Source of the DNA: Blasia pusilla
Lineage: Eukaryota; Marchantiophyta; Marchantiopsida; Blasiales
Assembly: GCA_050084515.1 (NCBI GenBank)
Contig: CM114275.1
Location: 23,312,001 to 23,376,000, forward strand
Length of the DNA: 64,000 nucleotides
Reading direction: 5' to 3'
In this document: positions 57,038 through 64,000 of the stretch, one piece after another
Layout of the letters: each line of letters starts with the position of its first letter
Numbering within the stretch: position 1 is the stretch's first letter
Program-made: the position numbers and the translations under genes
Notes under the pieces: model-generated
Told to the model about the DNA's origin: nothing
Databases searched by the model: none
The model's input: the letters and a program-made list of their open reading frames with translations, nothing else

Positions 57038-60000
57038 GGATCCCAACCTTTTATGCCAGACCGCCCACTTCACTGATTCTTTGTCACTTCTTTGGCCTCC
57101 AATGCTTCATCGTGTTTGTATCCACCTTGCTTTTTTTCTGTTTCTTCGAGATTTCTTCGTATCTTTTTGAATGTCCCATGCCCAACACATCGACTAGCTT
57201 TGATAGTGTTCATATCCTTGCTAATGAACATATCATTTGTTTCTAAGATCCATGCCGAGAAACCATGAGCTACACACTTATATCCACGAAAATCCATTCA
57301 CAATTGTTGAAGTAATGCCACATGGAGCAAACCTATGCTCTCCATCCTCAAATATATCTATGATTTTGATGTTATATTATGATATTTACTAATTTCATGC
57401 AACATGAAATTCCTAGTTTTTGGTAATTCTCCATGCCTCTTGTGGCTATTACATCATTGTACCCAAGTGTGTCTGCATTCATTGTCTCAAACTCAACCCC
57501 CAATAGGGTTCCATCCTTCACCAACAACAACCACCACCTGCAAGAGTGCAACAAGAAGCAACTTATTCCCATCATGGCTTGCTAGAAATAAAGCTCTCAA
57601 ATGACCTCCCATCCCGTCTAATGCTAATGCATTGATGTACACACACCAAGCCCCTACTATGCTTTGCGCATCCAAGATTTTCATTGCCATCCTTGTTCCC
57701 GACTTCCTTTGGGTACGATCGGATGTGATTTCTATCACCAATGCATGCTCCAAGGGATGGAGAACACAAGAGTGTATTTTGGATCTCCTTGTGCATGATT
57801 TCTTTCTTCCTTTCACCCTACAAGATCCATACTTGCTCCCGTAGCTTGAACTCCGCCATGAATTACTACGAGTAAAGATGATTAACCAACTATGATTAAA
57901 ATATTTGTGTTTGGCCTAAATCTCTAGTTCTTGGAGCACCAATAGCTACCATCAAATTCTAGCCATTCAGTGTCCACAACTACATGGCGTTCCACATCAA
58001 ACCTCTGATATTTTTGTTTCTTATGATACTCGCTCCAAGAAGCCTTCTCAATTTCTACAAGCAAACATACCACGTATCTATGTCCTCCTTATTCACGGCC
58101 CTCTCAAGAAATAAAAAACATGGTTGTTCAATGCCACATCTACATATACCAAAATTTTCCCAAAAGTACAACTCCATCATATTCTCTATGATTTGTGTCT
58201 CCAATAAGGCATTCACACAAAATTGATATATTATCAATCTCAACTAAAGACGGTTAGAAATTTCCCATAGTTTTCCACCAAAAAATAACTAAAATCTTCA
58301 TGATCAAAATACACTTGATCAATAGGTGATTGCATTGGTCTTTCTACAATGAGAATTAGATGGGAAACATATTTTTCTCTGAATCACTGAATAACAATCA
58401 AGTCAAACCTACTCTTTACGTAAGGGGATCCAAGTCTAACGCATGCCAAAAATATCCTGGCCTAGCATATGCTTGGAAGGATGAACTTTAGAAAGATGAG
58501 CCTCTCCAAGAGTCCTCTTAGGATACACCGCTCTCCAAGATCCCAAGACTCCAAGAAGGTGACATGTGCACATAGGTCACCCTAATATGCACATTGTCAA
58601 TTTGTTACCAACTAACCAATAAGCTCCAAGAAAGCTCTATAAGGGAGACCTCTGCACCCATATCAGTAAAGGACGTGAATAGGTCACTCGTGGCCTCTCT
58701 ACACCTAAGTACACATATAGCCTCCCTATTGAGGCACACTCTCTACTATCAATCAATCACAACCATTGTGAAAGGTCCTATGAAGGGCCATGCCCCTAAA
58801 AGTACATTGTTCAAACCCATTTCATTAACTCTTTTTTTTTTTACAAAAAGATTGTTGTGAAAAAAGAATGGGAATTTTGTTATCTATTTGTACAATTGAG
58901 CATGAAAAATCCTCTAAATAAAACCCTAAAACGAGGATTTAATTACTTCTGATCTCTGATTTAATTACTTTTATTTAATTTTGTAGAATTCAAGAAGGAT
59001 AAGATCTATAGACTATGCCCTAAGAGAATCCCCATTAAGACTTACTAAGAACCTGAATATTGGTAGGTGTTTTTGATGTCACATTGCCTTGGAAATCCGA
59101 CACACAAAAATGAAGGAATGGTTAAATTAGGGCCTTTATCTTGAAAATCAACTTGGCACATAACGTTAATTAGAGCCTCCAATTAATTAGATGGTTTAAG
59201 AGCCGATTCCCATAGACATTTCATGCATCATCACATAAATCTAAAATAGATGTATATGCATCTTGGTGGTGGAGATGAATTTAAAAACCAAGCACAAGGG
59301 ATTGCCTTTGAGTCCCAATGCACCATTATTTACAAGGCACTTAAGAATAATTCACGTGGGGCAAATTATTGCTTACTCTAGCCTCTAATAAGAACTACCA
59401 AAAGATTTGTATCATTCAAACTATTGTTATTTTTTCTTTTGGCTCCTAAAAGAAGACAATGTCCCCCCATGAGCCCTAGAAAGAAAATTAGATGTATTTA
59501 AATACTTCTAAAACATGGCTCTAACTTGAAAAGAGGGAGGCTATGCTCACATGTCAATGTCACAATGTAAACGAGTCAAAAGGGCATCCGAACTCTGCCT
59601 TCGTTGGCAAAGCACACAAATGTGAGAGACAAAGTGAGGATCTCCTGGCTAAATCCATACAAGCAAGGGTTCAATTAGGGTGGAAGATTACTTTAGGCTT
59701 TGAGATAAAATAATATAATGTCTAATGCGTGAGGGATGTCATGGAAAAGTAACAATATTACATTTCGAGAAGGAAAGAGAACCAAGTTTGAATTTGAGGT
59801 GAAATGATTTTCAAATTTTTTTTAGACCATCCTTATGTCCTAGGTGCCCCAAAATACCAATTTCTGAAGAATTACAAATACCTCGAAATCTCACAATATT
59901 ACTTGCATCATACTAATATTTGCATTATCTCATGGTTAGAAGCTCATAAGGCCACGTGTGATGTCTATTACATCTCTTGATATTTTAAAGAAGATTTCCA

Positions 60001-61060
60001 CTATACTAATTTAAAAGTAGAGTGGGAAAGAGGTTTTAGTACTAAGATTGATTTGAATGTTTAAAAGAATATGCAGATTCTATAAAATTTTCCAATTCTT
60101 CATGAATTATTCTGAAATCTCCCTCATATTCATTCATTTTCCATTAAAATAATAATAGAAATTTAAAGTTTCAGAATGTAAAAATGATTTTGATTCAGTT
60201 TGGAGGGAAAATTATTTTGGAAAAAACGAGAAAGGAAAATAAGAGAATGGGGGACAAGAATAAATCTTCAAAATGATGAAAATCATTTCTTTAAAAAAAT
60301 ATTTTTAATTTCAAGTTTGGTTGGGATTGAAATTTAATTTAATTTAAATTAAAATGAGTGATTTTTTAATTCCAAAGGGAGATGGAAATTGAAAAATATA
60401 GTTTACCCCAAATTAATTAGAGAATATTATTTTTTTGAAAATAAAACTAAAAATTCATTATAATTTACTTAAATTTATCATCAACTTTTTTACCAAGTTA
60501 TAAAAATTTCAGCGATCTTAGATTTATTTCACGATATCGTTCCTTGAAAGAATATTTTCATTACCATACTAATATAATCCAATGCATGCACGAGTTTAGA
60601 TTGTTTCATATAGATAAATTTAAGTGTTATTTAAAATAAAATTTGATGTATTTTATTGGTTAAGAAATGAATGATAATGGTTTTGAAACGTCAAGCAGAA
60701 AAGGAGAAGGCATTATTCATTTCTATATATGAGAATTATATTTCATAATTTAATGGTAATAATAAATTTAAATAATAATAAATTTATTGACAAAAAAACA
60801 ATAATTATTAAAAAATTACACAATAAAAAAACTCCCCAAAAATAATATGGATTACTATTATGAAATTTATATGAGAATTCCCTTGTTTTGACACTGGTTA
60901 ATCCACAATTGGTTCATCTTGTAAACCAATAAAATCATTTGAAATTTATTTAAAATGAGACTTGTGAATTTTAAAATCTAAAATCCAACTTGAAAGGCCA
61001 TGCAAACCCAAACATATCAAGGGGTTACGACAATACATATACACGTTCATTTGCACATCA
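57038..61060. other. AT-rich stretch, no gene recognised
   Basis: Open frames at 57372-57844 lie on both strands without motif. 58470-58560 resembles 45380-45460. Beyond 59.5 kb the sequence is very AT-rich and without open frames. Probably old mobile-element and intergenic DNA. Confidence 0.45.
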
Positions 61061-62268
61061 CATAATGCATGACTATATCCCGTTGTAAGTGCAAATCTAC
61101 ATCCGCAGGCTGTATGGGGAAAAGTTCGTCTCCCGTAGTAAGCGCCACTCCGATAGCCACCAGAGCGAAACGCACTGACAGAAGAAAGATAGGGTTTTTG
61201 GGTTGCTGCGCAGGTCCGTCACAGAGTACCGTAATATACTCGACAAGTCCATCGGGTAAGTAACAATATGGGGTTTGTCGGATTTTGTCCTGGACTCATG
61301 GTTAAGCACCCGGGTTGAGGCCTACGAACTGGATAGAAGCCTAGTTCGCCTTAAGGCTTAAGTATCCAACCAAATACGTAATTTTGGAAAAAAAAAATTC
61401 TGCTATGGGCCTAAGATCTTCTAACCGGCAGATAAAACGTATTCCGGGTAGGAATCGGGTACTTCGGATCCCATCCAGTTATTTCCATGACACATGTCTC
61501 CGTATGGTTTCACACCCCTAATGACCCCGCGAATACTCCAGTATGGACGTGGGCCGCTGGACACGCGGGTTGGTGGGCAGCACAAAGAAAGGCGCTGGCC
61601 TATGATATAGGGTGCGACGACGAAACTTGGGCAGCAGCAGGAGTCCGCATCCCGATGCGGTCGGTGTTCGTTCTCCGCCGAAGGGAAGGAGAACGTATTA
61701 ATAATGGAGTTGTGGCGACCGCGGTCGGGCGCGCTCCCGCGCACTGCTCCAACCGAAGGGATGGTTTAAGCCATAGTTTATCCTATGGTTGTTTTCAAAT
61801 CAAGTGGCGCGGCAGACCGGTAGTACCAGATTAGGGCGCCACTTGTCTGCGCAGGGTATCGAGTTAGACAAGCGCCGCTCGGTTCTTCGGCGTCTCAACT
61901 TGCAGGCGCACTCGGAAGCCGCGCCATCTGCTGAATTGAATTCGGCGGGGAAGTCCAGCCGCGCAATATCAGGACAGGTTGTCAAAGTCGGACTTGGTTT
62001 CTGCACAGACACAGCTCATCCGAGAGGAGAATCAGAGTGCCGATAAGAGGTCGGACGGAGTCGCACGCGGCGGTGTGGCGTACGTCCGCTTCGGTGTAGT
62101 GTCCTTATGATCCCTTCTGTTTCTTCCTTATCCTGAGCGTGGTTTCGGGTAGTAGTTCAGACGAGTGTCTGCTCATGTGCTTTAGACTGGAGTGTCATCA
62201 TCGGAAACGGGAGCAGCGTGTAGTTTGGTAACGCTGTGATCGCTGAACTTGAGTTGTTAAGGGTTCAC
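61061..62268. other. Start of the GC-richer right flank, no assigned gene
   Basis: Composition becomes balanced to GC-rich from about 61060. A 115-codon frame at 61487-61834 and an overlapping one at 61789-62046 have no recognised motif. They could be exons or chance frames in GC-rich DNA. It may be the upstream region of the frame starting at 62269. Confidence 0.4.
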
Positions 62269-63183
62269 ATGTCCTTCGCGGCTATGGAACGAAGGGTGGA
62301 AGCTGGACGGGTCGTAGCTACCGAAGTTCCGAAATGCGAAGTTTGTAAGTCCATGGAGCCGAATCGCTCTCTGTGTGCGACATGTTTGAACAGGAACTTG
62401 GAGCGGGCTTGCATGCGGACGTTCGTTCTCCCCCCTGGTGCGAAAAGAGTCGGCCCCAATGCACCGAGGGCGCTATATCCTGGCATGCCGAGAGCTGCTT
62501 TGAGGAGCGTGGTTGATGGGTGTGGCCACGATATTTCGCGTCCTTCGCTGAGAGAGATGGGAACCAATGTTGTGGTATCATGTGAAGCTTTTCTTCGGCA
62601 TCCTTATGTTGGCACTTCGTCTCTCTCTGGTCTTACTGAACATAACCATATGGTAGATGTCTCTCCGCAAGAGGATGGAGGTCGTGCGCACGATACAGGG
62701 GCAGTAAGCGAGGACTATAGTAGGCAAACGAATATGGATACGTTGAAGTCGTTCCCAGGGGGGGAGCTCACAAAAGTAGGGGACCTGGCAGAGGAGAGGA
62801 GTCATATGCTTCAAATGAGGAAGAACTTGACTGTGAAAATACCTGGGTCTGCTGCCGCTGCCACGACTCTCAGGTCGGAAACCAGGCAAATGTCCCATGT
62901 TACTCACTCTGTGCAGCGATCAAGGAGGTCTGCGGCACTTCCTAAAATGAGAAAGTGGACGGTAAAACCAGATGCTGCGGCGGAAGCAGAATTAATGAAG
63001 AGACTGCTTTCAGACAGCACTCCTTTTGTGAAGCCCACGCTGGTGCTTCCTACATGCAAAATAAGACCGACTCCCCCGTCTCCAATCTCGCCCCCAGCAG
63101 ATCCTCTTTGGAAGAGGCGATGCGTACCATGCCCTAGGACACTCAGAGTGCAGGTGACTCCAGTGAAAGCCATTTGTGTTTAG
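62269..63183 (+). CDS. Hypothetical protein with N-terminal Cys4 motif
   Basis: An undisturbed frame of 304 codons starts at the first in-frame ATG (62269). The frame is open upstream to a stop at 62221 with no earlier ATG, so an unseen 5' exon is possible. Residues about 22-38 hold C-x2-C-x9-C-x2-C (CEVCKSMEPNRSLCATC) followed by a helix-prone NRNLERACM, a small zinc-binding module. A similar Cys4 start is known in Atg14/UVRAG-type proteins, but nothing else supports that. The rest is polar, rich in Ser, Arg and Pro, and probably disordered, with a basic part (VQRSRRSAALPKMRKWTV) and a Pro-rich stretch near the end. No signal peptide or membrane segment. Ends at TAG 63181. I cannot assign a function. 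Confidence 0.45.
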   Translation: MSFAAMERRVEAGRVVATEVPKCEVCKSMEPNRSLCATCLNRNLERACMRTFVLPPGAKRVGPNAPRALYPGMPRAALRSVVDGCGHDISRPSLREMGTNVVVSCEAFLRHPYVGTSSLSGLTEHNHMVDVSPQEDGGRAHDTGAVSEDYSRQTNMDTLKSFPGGELTKVGDLAEERSHMLQMRKNLTVKIPGSAAAATTLRSETRQMSHVTHSVQRSRRSAALPKMRKWTVKPDAAAEAELMKRLLSDSTPFVKPTLVLPTCKIRPTPPSPISPPADPLWKRRCVPCPRTLRVQVTPVKAICV

Positions 63184-64000
63184 CAAAATCATCGATATTG
63201 TTATCCACGTCTGAAATTATTGCCCAGTGAAATTGATTAATGGAAGGGCATCGTGAGACGGGTTGTCAGACACTCGCAGGGGCCAGCAAAGGAGAACGGG
63301 GCTTCAATCGTAGTCATTTGCCCACGAGAACTTTGTAGCTGCCGAGGCTATCAGGACTTCCTCTTGTCAATTCTGCTGGCCCGTGTGGTCTTGTCCCTTG
63401 TCAAAACGGAACACATTTCGTAGCTAGGGGCTGGATGGACGCGTTGTCAATTCTCATGCGTCCTCACGGAATGGGATTCCTCAAGGACTTCACTTCGTTG
63501 CGTTGTGCATACTCAGGACCGTTTAAAGTCTATGTTAAGCCTGAGGAGTAATGTCGGAATGTGAGCTTCATCTGAGTTATGAAATTTTAAGACGGTTTTA
63601 CCTTACGGATCCGATGTGTTTGAGTGGAAGCTAGGCTTAAGAATGGACGAGGAAATTGAATCCCGGGATGCATTACGAAATGTCTCAGTCACGAACTTTT
63701 GAACTGGTTTGTCTTCCGAGAAGGAAAGACGGAAATGTACATATGCCGAGCTAGTTCTCTTGTGAAAGTGATGCAAAATCAACAATTCACTTGCAGAGAA
63801 CATGCGTAGCTTCAACAGGCAGTTGGGGTTGAGGAAATGTTGATATCTTATCGAAATCGATGCCTTGAACCATTCTGCGCGTTGCACTGTTTGCGATATT
63901 CTAGGAAATCTGAGAGACTATAGCGGGTCTGCGTAGAGACCATAAAATTTCCCTTCCCAAAAGTAGCTAGTTGGAGGGACAAAGATGTTTTACCTACCAT
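63184..64000. other. No gene recognised
   Basis: Right edge of the window, possibly the 3' untranslated or downstream region of the frame ending at 63183. A 94-codon frame on the minus strand (63887-63603) has no motif. Confidence 0.4.

Overview
The window looks like nuclear DNA of a streptophyte (a land plant or a close charophyte relative). The evidence is the mix of plant-type mobile elements: Ty3/gypsy and Ty1/copia LTR elements primed by initiator-Met-like tRNA sites, a Helitron with intron-like gaps, an R2-like non-LTR element with a restriction-like endonuclease domain, and small TIR elements. The species cannot be named from sequence alone. Almost nothing here is an intact gene. About 57 kb (roughly 4.05-61.06) is an AT-richer mobile-element block, flanked at both window edges by more balanced-composition, mostly non-repetitive DNA.

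Layout. 1-4050: left flank, no convincing gene, three perfect hairpins. 4.05-8.9 kb: AT-rich DNA with a GA microsatellite and a reversed Helitron N-terminal fragment. 8.94-18.45 kb: a worn Ty3/gypsy element (family 1) with both LTRs; its 3' LTR is split by a 1,022-bp solo LTR (family 2). 18.5-21.2 kb: a decayed unknown reading frame. 21.7-24.3 kb: another worn gypsy gag-RT, minus strand. 24.8-29.0 kb: a minus-strand copia element that lost RT-RNase H and has a duplicated 5' end. 29.4-36.4 kb: tandem repeats, a duplicated non-coding unit interrupted by a 310-bp TIR element with a 9-bp target duplication, and a reversed family-1 LTR. 36.4-39.99 kb: broken Helitron Rep-helicase. 40.5-43.4 kb: R2-like element, minus strand. 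46.25-57.03 kb: the most interesting object. 57.0-61.06 kb: AT-rich remnants. 61.06-64.0 kb: right flank with the only undisturbed long reading frame (304 codons, N-terminal Cys4 motif, function unknown).

The key element (46250-57033) is a Ty3/gypsy retrotransposon reading gag - protease - C5 cytosine DNA methyltransferase - RT - RNase H - integrase - PHD finger. The methyltransferase retains motifs I, IV (PCQ), VI (ENV), VIII, IX and X in canonical, unpermuted order. Its terminal repeats are split (A1 - body - B1 - A2 - B2) instead of forming two equal LTRs, although it encodes a DDE integrase. At least 12 in-frame stops in its gag-pol frame are TAG, 3 are TGA and none TAA, as expected from loss of methylated C in CAG and CGA codons. 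A family-2 solo LTR sits just behind the methyltransferase. If other copies confirm the layout, this is an element carrying both a DNA-methylation writer and a histone-reader module.
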